Shown piece by piece: positions 16,882-24,299 of a stretch of 64,000 nt of DNA; positions within the stretch are counted from its first letter, which is position 1; the number at the start of each line of letters is the position of its first letter. Both the position numbers and the translations under genes were made by a program. The stretch lies in contig NZ_LT629771.1 in NCBI RefSeq assembly GCF_900105175.1, positions 4,544,501 through 4,608,500 of the forward strand, read 5' to 3'. The notes beneath the pieces were generated by a model. The model had not been told where the DNA came from, ran no database searches, and worked only from the letters and a program-made list of their open reading frames with translations. Source of the DNA: Jiangella sp. DSM 45060 (GTDB taxonomy: Bacteria; Actinomycetota; Actinomycetes; Jiangellales; Jiangellaceae).

Positions 16882-17449
16882 CGTCGTAGATGACCTTCAT
16901 GATCCCGTTCGAGTAGGTGTCGAACTCGCGCAGGCTCAGCATCTGCTTGTCGCGGTCGGCCCGGCCGAACGCGCTCGCCCCGGCGCCGAGCAGCACCGGG
17001 AAGACCAGCAGGTTGTACTGGTCGATGAGGCCGGCGTCGCCCAGCCGCCGGGCCAGCTCCGCGCTGCCGTGGATGAAGATCTTGCCGCCGTCGCTCTCCT
17101 TGAGCGCCGCGACCTCCTCGGTCGAGCGCAGGAACGTGATCGGACCCCAGCCGTCGACGGCGGCGTCGTCGGGCAGCGTCGACGACACCACGTACTTCGG
17201 CAGCTCCTTGTAGTCGGCGTGGTCCTCCGAGGACGGCCACGTCGTGGCGAACGACTCGTAGCTGTTGCGGCCGAACATCAGCGCCGACGTCTCGGCGAGC
17301 TCCTCGCCCTTGAGCGACCACGCCTCCGGGACGAACTCGAGGTCCTTGACCACCCAGCCGGCGCTGCGGTGCCCTTCCCCCGGCCCGCCGCCGGGCGAGT
17401 CGACGACTCCGTCGAGCGACATGAAGCCGGTGTAGACCAGGTCACGCAT
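16871..17449 (-). CDS. Dihydrofolate reductase family protein (RibD C-terminal domain)
   Basis: A 192-residue protein of the RibD_C/YwjB group. The N-terminal strand and loop LVYTGFMSLDGVV, the MFGRNSYESF substrate segment and the nucleotide-binding KIFIHGSAELARRL are all present. These are NADPH-dependent reductases of pteridine-like or unknown substrates. ATG 17449 has GAGGAGA 6 nt upstream. The gene is monocistronic. GGGTAC occurs upstream on its strand (17485-17480), but without the upstream box seen at the stress promoters. Confidence 0.88.
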   Translation of the reverse strand: MRDLVYTGFMSLDGVVDSPGGGPGEGHRSAGWVVKDLEFVPEAWSLKGEELAETSALMFGRNSYESFATTWPSSEDHADYKELPKYVVSSTLPDDAAVDGWGPITFLRSTEEVAALKESDGGKIFIHGSAELARRLGDAGLIDQYNLLVFPVLLGAGASAFGRADRDKQMLSLREFDTYSNGIMKVIYDVRR

Positions 17450-17529
17450 GATGTCTCCTCGTACTCGGACGAACTGCTGGTACCCACGCTAGAGCTCGGC
17501 CGCGCCGGCGTCTTGGACGGAACCGACAG

Positions 17530-18480
17530 TCACGTCTGCGCCACGAGCAGCCAGGTCAGGTAGCCGGCGTAGGCCGCGACGAACAGGCCGCCCTCGACGC
17601 GGCTGATGCGGCGGCCCGACACGAACACCGGAATGCAGGCCAGCGCGGCCGCGACCATCAGCAGCAGGTCGCCGCCGAGGATCTCGCCGGGCACCTCGAC
17701 GGCTCCCGGCGCCGCCAGGACCGTGATGCCGAGAATGGCGGCGATGTTGTAGACGCTCGAGCCCAGCAGGTTGCCCAGCGCGATGTCGCGGTCGCCCCGG
17801 ATCGTCGAGAGGACCGTGGTCACCAGTTCGGGCGTCGTGGTGCCGATCGCGATGATCGTCAGCCCGATGACCACGTCGCTGACGCCGAACGCCCGGGCGG
17901 CGTCGACGGCGCCGTCCACCAGCAGCGTGGCGCCGACCAGGACGATCGCGATGCCGGCGACCAGACTCAGCACGGCCCGCCACGGCCCGTTCGGTGCGTA
18001 CTCGGCCTCGTACTCCGCCCGGACGGCGCCGCCCTCGCGCCGGCTGACGCGCAGGATGGCGAGCGTGTACCCGGCCGCGAACAGCACGAGCAGCACGCCG
18101 TCGAACGTGGTGAGACTCCCGTCCAGCGCGAGGACGAGCAGCAGCACCGCTGCCGCCGCGATCATCGGGAGGTCGAACCTGACGATGCGCGTGTCGAGCG
18201 CGATGGGGCTGATCGCCGCGCTGAGGCCGAGGACCAGCAGCAGGTTGATCAGGTTCGCGCCGACGATGTTGCCGACGGCGAGGCCCGCGCTGCCCTGGCG
18301 CGCGGCGTCGATGCCGATGGCCAGCTCCGGCAGGCTGGTGCCGAGCGACACCACCGTCACCCCGACGACGATCGGCGCGAGGCCCAGCCGCAGCGCCAGC
18401 CCCGTCCCGCCCCGGACCAGCAGTTCGGCACCACCCAGCAGTCCGGCCAAGCCGGCGGCGATGAGCAGTGCGCTCGACAC
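17530..18480 (-). CDS. Calcium/sodium antiporter (YrbG/CaCA family)
   Basis: A 316-residue inner-membrane cation exchanger with about ten helices and the two inverted alpha repeats of the CaCA superfamily: VSLGTSLPELAIG and AIGTTTPELVTTV, each followed by (G)N(I/L)(V/L)G(A/S). The conserved acidic Glu of both repeats, which bind Ca2+/Na+, are intact. The GTG start at 18480 abuts the stop of the baeRF-like gene at 18481, so the two are cotranscribed. It probably exports Ca2+ or exchanges Na+. Confidence 0.9.
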   Translation of the reverse strand: MSSALLIAAGLAGLLGGAELLVRGGTGLALRLGLAPIVVGVTVVSLGTSLPELAIGIDAARQGSAGLAVGNIVGANLINLLLVLGLSAAISPIALDTRIVRFDLPMIAAAAVLLLVLALDGSLTTFDGVLLVLFAAGYTLAILRVSRREGGAVRAEYEAEYAPNGPWRAVLSLVAGIAIVLVGATLLVDGAVDAARAFGVSDVVIGLTIIAIGTTTPELVTTVLSTIRGDRDIALGNLLGSSVYNIAAILGITVLAAPGAVEVPGEILGGDLLLMVAAALACIPVFVSGRRISRVEGGLFVAAYAGYLTWLLVAQT

Positions 18481-19602
18481 TCAGAACGCGTATCTGAACA
18501 CGGCCGCGACCGGCCCGCCGCCGGGCACGTCGTCGGCGCGGACGGCCACGACGCGGCCGCCGGCCAGCAGCACCCGGCGGGCGATCTCGTCGGCGACGCC
18601 GTAGCTGGCGGCGTCGTCGGCGGCGGTCGTCACCGCGCCGGACTCCTCGTCGACGTAGCCGGGCAGCTTCTCGTCGATGTCGACGACCAGCGTGTCGACG
18701 ACGCCGTACGTCGCGGCCCGCGCGATGGTCGCGACGTCGCCCGAGGCGCGGCCCTGGTCGAAGCGCCGGCCGAAGAGGTCGCGCAGCTCCGCGAGCTGCC
18801 CGGCGTAGAGATCGTCGAGCACCGTCCGCGCGCTGTCGGCCAGCTCGGCGTCGGTGCTGCCCTCGGGGCTGCCCGCGATGCCGGGGCCGGCCAGGTGCGG
18901 GTAGCTGTTCACCGAGCGGTAGATGGCGTCGAGCGGCTCGGTGGCGGCGAGGATCAGCGGCAGCTCGAGGCCGGTGAGCACGCCGCGCAGCGCTTGGTCG
19001 ACCTTGCGCGCGTACTGGCGCAGCCGGACCTTCTGCCCTTCCGAGCCCTGGATGCGCCCGACCGGCGCGCGGTCGGCGAGCGACGACTTCCCCGCCGCCG
19101 ATGCGGCGTCGGACGGCAGCCCCGGCACGTCGACGGTGAACGGCGGGCCGTCGCGGGTGACCTCGACCAGCCGCACCGACCCGGCCGCGAGCGCGAGCAC
19201 GAACCCGGCCTGCGGGAACGTGACGGCGCGCAGCAGCGGCTTCACGTAGAACCGGTCGCTGACCTCGACGACGCCGGTCAGCTCGTTCGGCAGCCGGAAC
19301 ACCGTCACACCGCCCGGCGCCGCGAACACCGCCAGGCTGCGCGCCTGCTCGGCCCAGAAGTCGTCGTCCTCGACGAGGTCGTCCAGCGACTCCCTGACGT
19401 CGGCGACGGCGCCACGCTCGGCGCCGGCCTCGTCCAGCTGCCGCAGCGCCTCGGCCGCGAGGTTCTTCAGCTCGATCCGTCCGGTCTGAGCCTGCTGCGT
19501 GAGCGGGCTCGTCGGCACGTAGATCGAGACACTGGCGTGGTCGCGCGCCGCGATCAGCCGTTCCAGCTGTGCGCGCGTCGGGATGTCCGTGTGCAGCGTC
19601 AC
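18481..19602 (-). CDS. Bacterial archaeo-eukaryotic release factor (baeRF) family protein
   Basis: A 373-residue protein resembling the baeRF families (3/11-like): N-terminal SVSIYVPTSP, a middle RNase H-fold-like region with FVLALAAGSVRLVEV, and a C-terminal Pelota-like eL30 region ending VVAVRADDVPGG. Family members are thought to act in ribosome rescue or RNA binding; direct evidence is scarce. It starts at GTG 19602 with a poor ribosome site. The stop touches the antiporter start, an arrangement that suggests coexpression. The NmrA gene ends 12 bp upstream, so all three may be one transcript. Confidence 0.75.
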   Translation of the reverse strand: MTLHTDIPTRAQLERLIAARDHASVSIYVPTSPLTQQAQTGRIELKNLAAEALRQLDEAGAERGAVADVRESLDDLVEDDDFWAEQARSLAVFAAPGGVTVFRLPNELTGVVEVSDRFYVKPLLRAVTFPQAGFVLALAAGSVRLVEVTRDGPPFTVDVPGLPSDAASAAGKSSLADRAPVGRIQGSEGQKVRLRQYARKVDQALRGVLTGLELPLILAATEPLDAIYRSVNSYPHLAGPGIAGSPEGSTDAELADSARTVLDDLYAGQLAELRDLFGRRFDQGRASGDVATIARAATYGVVDTLVVDIDEKLPGYVDEESGAVTTAADDAASYGVADEIARRVLLAGGRVVAVRADDVPGGGPVAAVFRYAF

Positions 19603-19614
19603 CTGACCACGGTC

Positions 19615-20496
19615 TCACGGTGTGGACGCTGGGCCAAGCGAAACCAGCAGGTCGCGCAGCGTCTCCTCGACCGGCGTGGTGCAACGCACCGACCGGTCGC
19701 CGCGCGGCTGTAGCAGGCCGCGGTCGTCGGCGTCGAAGAGCTGCACCAGTTCGGCGGCCAGCGCCGGCGGCACACCGGCGTCGCGCAGGACGTCCGCCCA
19801 GGCCGGGCGCGGCACGACCAGCACCTCGACCGGCCGGCCGAGCTCCGCGGCCAGGGCCGCCGCGACCTGCCGCTCCGTGGAGCGGGGCGCGTCGAGGTCG
19901 ACGACCTCGGAGGCCGGCGGTGGGTACCGGAGCGCCTCGGCGACCGCGGCGCCCACGTCGCGGGTCGCGGCCATCGGGATCGCGGCGTCGGCGGACGACG
20001 CGAAGACCGGGAACACGCCCTGCTCGACGACGGCCGGCAGCACGTCGCCGGCCTTCTCCTGGAAGTGCGGCGAGCGGATCGCCGTCACCACCGCGCCGGT
20101 GCCACGCAGGCGGTTCTCCAGGTGGTGCAACCAACGCACCGGCCCGGTGCCGTCCGGCCGGTCGGCGCCGGCTGACGACAGCATGACGACGTGCGGCACG
20201 CCGCTGACCGCGACGCCCTCGGCGATCGCGTCGGCGAGCCGGCGGTGCGCGGCGTCGGGGTCGGCCGCGGCCGGATCGGTGGGCAGCAGGACGAACGCGC
20301 CGCGCGCGCCGGTGAGGGCGGCGGCCAGCGCCGCCGGGTCGGCGAGGTCGGCGACCGCCGCCTCGGCGCCGAGGCTGGTCCACTCCTGGCCCTTGGCCGG
20401 GTCGCGGACGACGGCGCGGACCCGCTCGCCGGCGGCGAGCAGGGCGCGGGCGGTGGCCCCGCCGACGTGTCCGGTGATGCCGGTGATGGCGTACAT
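19615..20496 (-). CDS. NmrA-like NAD(P)-binding protein
   Basis: A 293-residue atypical SDR. The GITGHVGGATARALL dinucleotide motif opens the Rossmann fold, followed by RAVVRDPAKG for the NADP ribose side and VVMLSSAGADRPDG in place of a Ser-Tyr-Lys triad. NmrA-type proteins act as redox sensors or NADPH-quinone reductases. ATG 20496 has AAGGAG upstream. It is divergent from an AraC regulator at 20606, which is the likely controller. Confidence 0.88.
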   Translation of the reverse strand: MYAITGITGHVGGATARALLAAGERVRAVVRDPAKGQEWTSLGAEAAVADLADPAALAAALTGARGAFVLLPTDPAAADPDAAHRRLADAIAEGVAVSGVPHVVMLSSAGADRPDGTGPVRWLHHLENRLRGTGAVVTAIRSPHFQEKAGDVLPAVVEQGVFPVFASSADAAIPMAATRDVGAAVAEALRYPPPASEVVDLDAPRSTERQVAAALAAELGRPVEVLVVPRPAWADVLRDAGVPPALAAELVQLFDADDRGLLQPRGDRSVRCTTPVEETLRDLLVSLGPASTP

Positions 20497-20605
20497 CGGT
20501 CGCTCCTTCCAGTCGGGATCCGATGTGGTCCAGTAGACCGGCGCCTACCGAGACGATCCATAGCTGTTCGCCTCGATAACATGTCTGAACGTCTAGTCTG
20601 GTGGC

Positions 20606-21568
20606 ATGGATGCTCTCGCCGACGTGCTCGACGGCGTCCGCGCCCGCTCGGCGGAGTTCTGCCGGGCGGTGCTCGAGCCGCCGTGGGCGCTGCGCATCGC
20701 CGACGGCGCCGCCCTCGCCCTGGCGACGGTCCTGCGGGGGCACGCCTGGGTCGTCCCGGACGACGGCGAGCCGGTGCTCGTCCGGCCCGGCGAGGTCGCC
20801 GTCGTCCGCGGGCCGCGCCACTACACCGTCGGCGACCATCCCGAGACGGCGCCGTCGCTCACGGTGCTGGCCGGCAACCGGCTGACCACCATGGACGGCG
20901 TCGAGGTGTCGGCCGCCGAGGCCCTGGGCCGGGCGCCGGCCGAGCGGGCCGGTCACGGAAGCGACGACGGCGCCGCCGTCGTCGCCAGCGGCACCTATCA
21001 GGTCGGCGGCGACATCGGGTCGCGGCTGCTGACCGCCCTGCCCGCCGTCGTCCACGTCCCCGCCTCAGCAGCCGTCGCACCGGTGCTCGCGTTGCTCGCG
21101 GCCGAGCTGGAGCGCGACGAGCCGGGCCAGTCGGTGGTGCTCGACCGCCTCCTCGACCTCGCGCTCATCGCCAGCCTGCGCGCGTGGTTCGCCCGCGCCG
21201 AGGCGCAGACGCCGGGCTGGTACCGCGCGCTCAGCGACCCCGTCGCCGGGCCCGCCCTCCGCCTCGTCCACGATGACCCCGCGCACCCCTGGACCCTCGC
21301 CGAGCTGGCCGCCCGCTCCGGCGCCTCACGAGCCGCGTTCTCCCGCCGCTTCACCGCGCTGGTCGGCACTCCGCCCATGACGTACGTGACCGGCTGGCGG
21401 CTCACCGTCGCCGCCGACCTGCTGCGCCAGACCGACGCGACGGTCGAGACCATCGCCCGCCGGGTCGGGTACGCGAACGCCTTCGCCCTGAGCGTCGCCT
21501 TCAAGCGCGTGCGCGGCACCACGCCGCGCCTGCATCGCCGCGGCCGTCCCGTTCAGCCGGGGTCCTGA
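20606..21568 (+). CDS. AraC family regulator with N-terminal cupin domain
   Basis: A 320-residue regulator. Residues 1-180 form a Cupin_6 domain (RIADGAALALATVLRGHAWV, VLVRPGEVAVVRGPRHYTV). The C-terminal HTH_18 starts near WTLAELAARSGASRAAFSRRF and continues TPPMTYVTGWRLTVAADLL to RVGYANAFALSVAFKRVRGTTP. It is divergently placed to the NmrA-like reductase, a very common actinobacterial pairing in which the regulator controls the reductase. The 109-bp gap between them includes a possible -10 TAGTCT near 20595. Confidence 0.88.
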   Translation: MDALADVLDGVRARSAEFCRAVLEPPWALRIADGAALALATVLRGHAWVVPDDGEPVLVRPGEVAVVRGPRHYTVGDHPETAPSLTVLAGNRLTTMDGVEVSAAEALGRAPAERAGHGSDDGAAVVASGTYQVGGDIGSRLLTALPAVVHVPASAAVAPVLALLAAELERDEPGQSVVLDRLLDLALIASLRAWFARAEAQTPGWYRALSDPVAGPALRLVHDDPAHPWTLAELAARSGASRAAFSRRFTALVGTPPMTYVTGWRLTVAADLLRQTDATVETIARRVGYANAFALSVAFKRVRGTTPRLHRRGRPVQPGS

Positions 21569-21581
21569 CCGGGCCGAGCCG

Positions 21582-21606
21582 GCATGCGCGGTGCGGGCGC
21601 GGGTAC
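21582..21606 (+). promoter_or_regulatory. SigB-type promoter of the P450 gene
   Basis: GCAT (21582-21585, within GCATGC), 15 bp, then GGGTAC (21601-21606). Only 9 nt separate the -10 box from the ATG at 21616, so the transcript would be leaderless or nearly so. The pattern matches the GNNT-N14-16-GGGTAC/T consensus that I recall for Streptomyces SigB and recurs several times in this window. Confidence 0.6.
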
Positions 21607-21615
21607 CGAGCGGGC

Positions 21616-22830
21616 ATGGCGATCAGCGGGGACGGCGCGCTCGGGCTGTGGCGGCGGGGCTACGGGTGGGCGAGCGCCGAGCGTGCGGGCCGGGCGGCCG
21701 CGCCGATCCGGTTCCTCGGCCGCCCGTCGGTGGTGGTCGGCGGGCCCGCGGGCGTGTCGCGGTTCTACGATCCGCGGCTGCGGCGCCAGGGGGCCGTCCC
21801 GGCGCCGGTCGGCGACGTCCTGTTCGGCCACGGCTCGGTCCACGGCCTCGACGACGAGCCACACCACCGGCACAAGGCGAGGTACCTGCAGTTGCTCACT
21901 CCCGCCGCCGCCGACGCGCTGCGCTCGAGTGCGCGGCGGGAGTGGGAGCGCGCCGCCCGGGTCTGGGAGCCCGGCCGCCCGGTGGTGCTCTTCGACGTGG
22001 CGGTGCGGGTACTCACGGCGACGGTGCTGCCGTGGGCCGGCGTCGCGGCCGGTCCGGACGGGGTCGAGCGACGTGCCGGCCAGCTGGCGGCGGTGCTGGA
22101 CGGGTTCGCCCGCCCGGGCGTGCCGTACCTGCGCGCCGTCGCCGCCCGGCGCCGCCTGGACCGGTGGGCGTCCGGCCTGGTCCGCGGTGCGCGCGACGGC
22201 GGGCTGCGGGTCCCTCCGGGCACGCCGCTGGACGTCATGGCGCAGGCCCGTGACGCCGACGGGCGGTTGCTGACGCCGCGGGACGCCGGCGTCGCCCTGC
22301 TCAACGTGGTGCGGCCGGCGGTGGCCGTGGCGTGGTTCGTGGCCTTCGCGGCCGTCGCCCTGGCGCACCAGCCGTACTGGCGGGACCGCATCGCCGCCGG
22401 CGACGACGCGGCACTCGGCGCGTTCGCGCGGGAGGTCCGCCGCCACTACCCGTTCGTGCCGGTGCTCGCCGCCCGGGCCCGCGGCGACCAGGACGTGCTC
22501 GGCGTCGACGTCCCGGCCGGCGGCTACGTGGTGCTCGACGTCTACGGCACCGACCACGACCCTGCGCACTGGCCGGACCCGGACCGCTTCGACCCCCGGC
22601 GCTTCCTCGGCCCGCCGCCCCGGCCCGGCACGCTGATCCCGCAGGGAGGCGGCGCCCTGCGCACCGGGCACCGCTGCCCGGGCGAGGACGTCACCCTCGT
22701 CCTGCTCGAGGAGGCCGTCCGCCGTCTGGCGTCGACCCGGCCGGAGCTCCCGGACCAGGACCTGACCGTGGACCTCACCCGCATCCCGGCCCTGCCGCGC
22801 AGCGGGGTGCTGATCGCCGTCGCCCCATGA
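21616..22830 (+). CDS. Cytochrome P450, CYP152-type fatty-acid peroxygenase
   Basis: A 404-residue soluble P450. The haem loop is GHRCPGED with Cys354, preceded by IPQGGG, and the ExxR motif is E273-R276. The I-helix lacks the usual acid-Thr pair and instead carries R233-P234 (NVVRPAVAVAW). That Arg-Pro is the hallmark of CYP152 enzymes, where Arg salt-bridges the fatty-acid carboxylate and H2O2 is used directly. HHRHK at 83-87 fits the family's active-site entry. It should hydroxylate or decarboxylate fatty acids with peroxide and needs no redox partner. A stress-type promoter precedes it, and DUF6098 overlaps its stop. Confidence 0.9.
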   Translation: MAISGDGALGLWRRGYGWASAERAGRAAAPIRFLGRPSVVVGGPAGVSRFYDPRLRRQGAVPAPVGDVLFGHGSVHGLDDEPHHRHKARYLQLLTPAAADALRSSARREWERAARVWEPGRPVVLFDVAVRVLTATVLPWAGVAAGPDGVERRAGQLAAVLDGFARPGVPYLRAVAARRRLDRWASGLVRGARDGGLRVPPGTPLDVMAQARDADGRLLTPRDAGVALLNVVRPAVAVAWFVAFAAVALAHQPYWRDRIAAGDDAALGAFAREVRRHYPFVPVLAARARGDQDVLGVDVPAGGYVVLDVYGTDHDPAHWPDPDRFDPRRFLGPPPRPGTLIPQGGGALRTGHRCPGEDVTLVLLEEAVRRLASTRPELPDQDLTVDLTRIPALPRSGVLIAVAP

Positions 22831-23252
22831 CCCGCGACGACCTGCCGGTCCTGGACTCGCTGGACGACGTCGTGCGGGCGGTCCGCGACCATCCCGGCCT
22901 GCTCGTCCGGTACTCGAACGGCCCGGACGCCGACCGGCGCGACGGGCCGAGCCGCGACTACGAGGCCGGCCTGGACCTGCCGGGCTGGTCGGTCACGACG
23001 CTGCAGCCCGAGCCGTGGTGGCCGCGACCCCCGGCCGACTGGATCGCCCGCCGGCTGTGCAAGTACGACGAGCTGGGCCAGGACGGCCGCTTCCCCTGGC
23101 TGCTCACGGGCCGGGTCGTCGGCGAGGGCCCGGACCACGAGCCACTCGTCACCGACCTCGTCCCGGTGGCCAGGGTGGGCCGCCGGGCGCTCGCCGACGC
23201 CCGGCGTAGGTACGAGGAACGCTTCGACGTCGGACGTGGCTCGGCGGACTGA
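22827..23252 (+). CDS. DUF6098 family protein
   Basis: A 141-residue soluble protein of unknown function. It resembles the actinobacterial DUF6098 group (LVRYSNGPDADR, SRDYEAGLDLPGWSV, PEPWWPRP). The tryptophan-rich centre and the LVTDLVPVARVGRRAL strand are its clearest landmarks. The ATG at 22827 overlaps the P450 stop (ATGA), indicating coupling. No catalytic motif is visible. The neighbourhood (peroxygenase, hemerythrin, Rieske oxidoreductase) suggests a stress or redox function by association only. Confidence 0.75.
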   Translation: MTRDDLPVLDSLDDVVRAVRDHPGLLVRYSNGPDADRRDGPSRDYEAGLDLPGWSVTTLQPEPWWPRPPADWIARRLCKYDELGQDGRFPWLLTGRVVGEGPDHEPLVTDLVPVARVGRRALADARRRYEERFDVGRGSAD

Positions 23253-23268
23253 CGGCGCGCGGGCCGGG

Positions 23269-23294
23269 GCATGCCGCCGCCCCGCCCCGGGTAC
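23269..23294 (+). promoter_or_regulatory. SigB-type promoter of the hemerythrin operon
   Basis: GCAT (23269-23272, within GCATGC), 16 bp, then GGGTAC (23289-23294), 40 nt ahead of the hemerythrin start. It shares the extended GCATGC upstream box with the promoters at 21582 and 51618. Confidence 0.6.
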
Positions 23295-23334
23295 GGGCCT
23301 GGCCAGCCTGGCGCCGACGAAAGGGTGGAAGACG

Positions 23335-23889
23335 ATGAGCGACAGCCGTGACGTGGTGGACCTGATCGAGAAGGACCACCGGGAGATCGAGCGGCTCTTC
23401 GAGCTGCTGCGCACCGACCCAGGGCAGCGCGACCTGGCGGTGACGGAGGTGACGGCGCTGCTGGTCGCGCACAGCCGGGCCGAGGAGGCCGAGGTGTACC
23501 CCGTCGCGCGGGACGAGGCCGGCGAGACCGACGAGGTGGCGCACAGCCAGGAGGAGCATGCCGAGGCCGAGGCGATCCTCGAGCGGCTGGCCGCGATGGA
23601 CGCGCACGACCCGGGGTACGAGGCGGTGCTGCGCGAGCTGGTCGACTCCGTCGGCCACCACGTCGAGGAGGAGGAGAACACCGTCCTGCCGGGCATGCGG
23701 CAGCGCCTCAGCGACGAGCGCCGGGCCGAGCTGGGCGAGGCGTTCCTCGCCGCCCGGGCCGACCACCTCGGTGACCGTCCGGGCGAGGCCACCCGGGCGG
23801 AGCTGGCCCAGCAGGCCCGCAACCTCGGCGTCGACGGCACGTCCGGCATGTCCAAGGACGAGCTGCGCGACGAGGTCACGCCCGACTGA
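23335..23889 (+). CDS. Hemerythrin HHE-domain protein with C-terminal Rho-N/SAP-like tail
   Basis: A 184-residue protein. Residues 10-130 form a four-helix HHE cation-binding domain; the likely di-iron ligands are in DHREIERLF, HSRAEEAEVYP, HSQEEHAEAE and HHVEEEENTVLP. The last 35 residues (TRAELAQQARNLGVDGTSGMSKDELRDEV) look like a Rho-N/SAP-type nucleic-acid-binding helix pair. Hemerythrins bind O2, NO or peroxide through iron. It starts at ATG 23335, preceded by AAAGGG and a stress-type promoter, and leads into DUF6766 and the Rieske oxidoreductase. Confidence 0.88.
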   Translation: MSDSRDVVDLIEKDHREIERLFELLRTDPGQRDLAVTEVTALLVAHSRAEEAEVYPVARDEAGETDEVAHSQEEHAEAEAILERLAAMDAHDPGYEAVLRELVDSVGHHVEEEENTVLPGMRQRLSDERRAELGEAFLAARADHLGDRPGEATRAELAQQARNLGVDGTSGMSKDELRDEVTPD

Positions 23890-23899
23890 AGGGGTCATC

Positions 23900-24274
23900 A
23901 TGCGGAATCTGCGCCGCTGGGGCGCGGTGTACGTCCTGATCCTGTTGTTCCTCGGCTCCTGGCTGGGGCAGTTCTTCACCCAGCTCTCGGAGTTCCGCAG
24001 CGAGCAGCAGGCGCACGGCGAGCCGTTCACCTGGTCGAGCTATATGGCGTCGTTCTTCGCCTCGACGTTCGAGAACTGGCAGAGCGAGTGGCTGCAGCTG
24101 GTCTTCCAGGCCGTCCTGCTGCTGGCCGCGAAGCACCTGCTGTTCCAGGCCGACGCCGAGGACCTGGAGCGGATCGAACGGAAGATCGACACCATCCACG
24201 AGCACGTCGGCGCCGGCAGGCCCGAACCGGCCGAGGGCGACGACGCCGCGATCGGCCCGGAACCACGCACCTGA
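23900..24274 (+). CDS. DUF6766 family membrane protein
   Basis: A 124-residue protein with two predicted transmembrane helices (VYVLILLFLGSWLGQFF and LQLVFQAVLLLAAKHLLF) joined by a loop rich in aromatic residues, EPFTWSSYMASFFASTFENWQSEW, and a charged cytoplasmic tail beginning DAEDLERIERKID. It resembles the DUF6766 group of actinobacterial and other stress loci. Function is unknown. The ATG at 23900 follows the hemerythrin stop by 10 bp, and the Rieske oxidoreductase gene starts 25 bp downstream. Confidence 0.75.
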   Translation: MRNLRRWGAVYVLILLFLGSWLGQFFTQLSEFRSEQQAHGEPFTWSSYMASFFASTFENWQSEWLQLVFQAVLLLAAKHLLFQADAEDLERIERKIDTIHEHVGAGRPEPAEGDDAAIGPEPRT

Positions 24275-24299
24275 CCACCTGCGCCAGAAGGAGACACCG

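Noticed and set aside
17480-17485. GGGTAC on the minus strand upstream of the DHFR-like gene as a SigB-type promoter
   Set aside because: No GNNT lies 13-17 bp upstream of it, so it lacks the partner box that the other promoters have.
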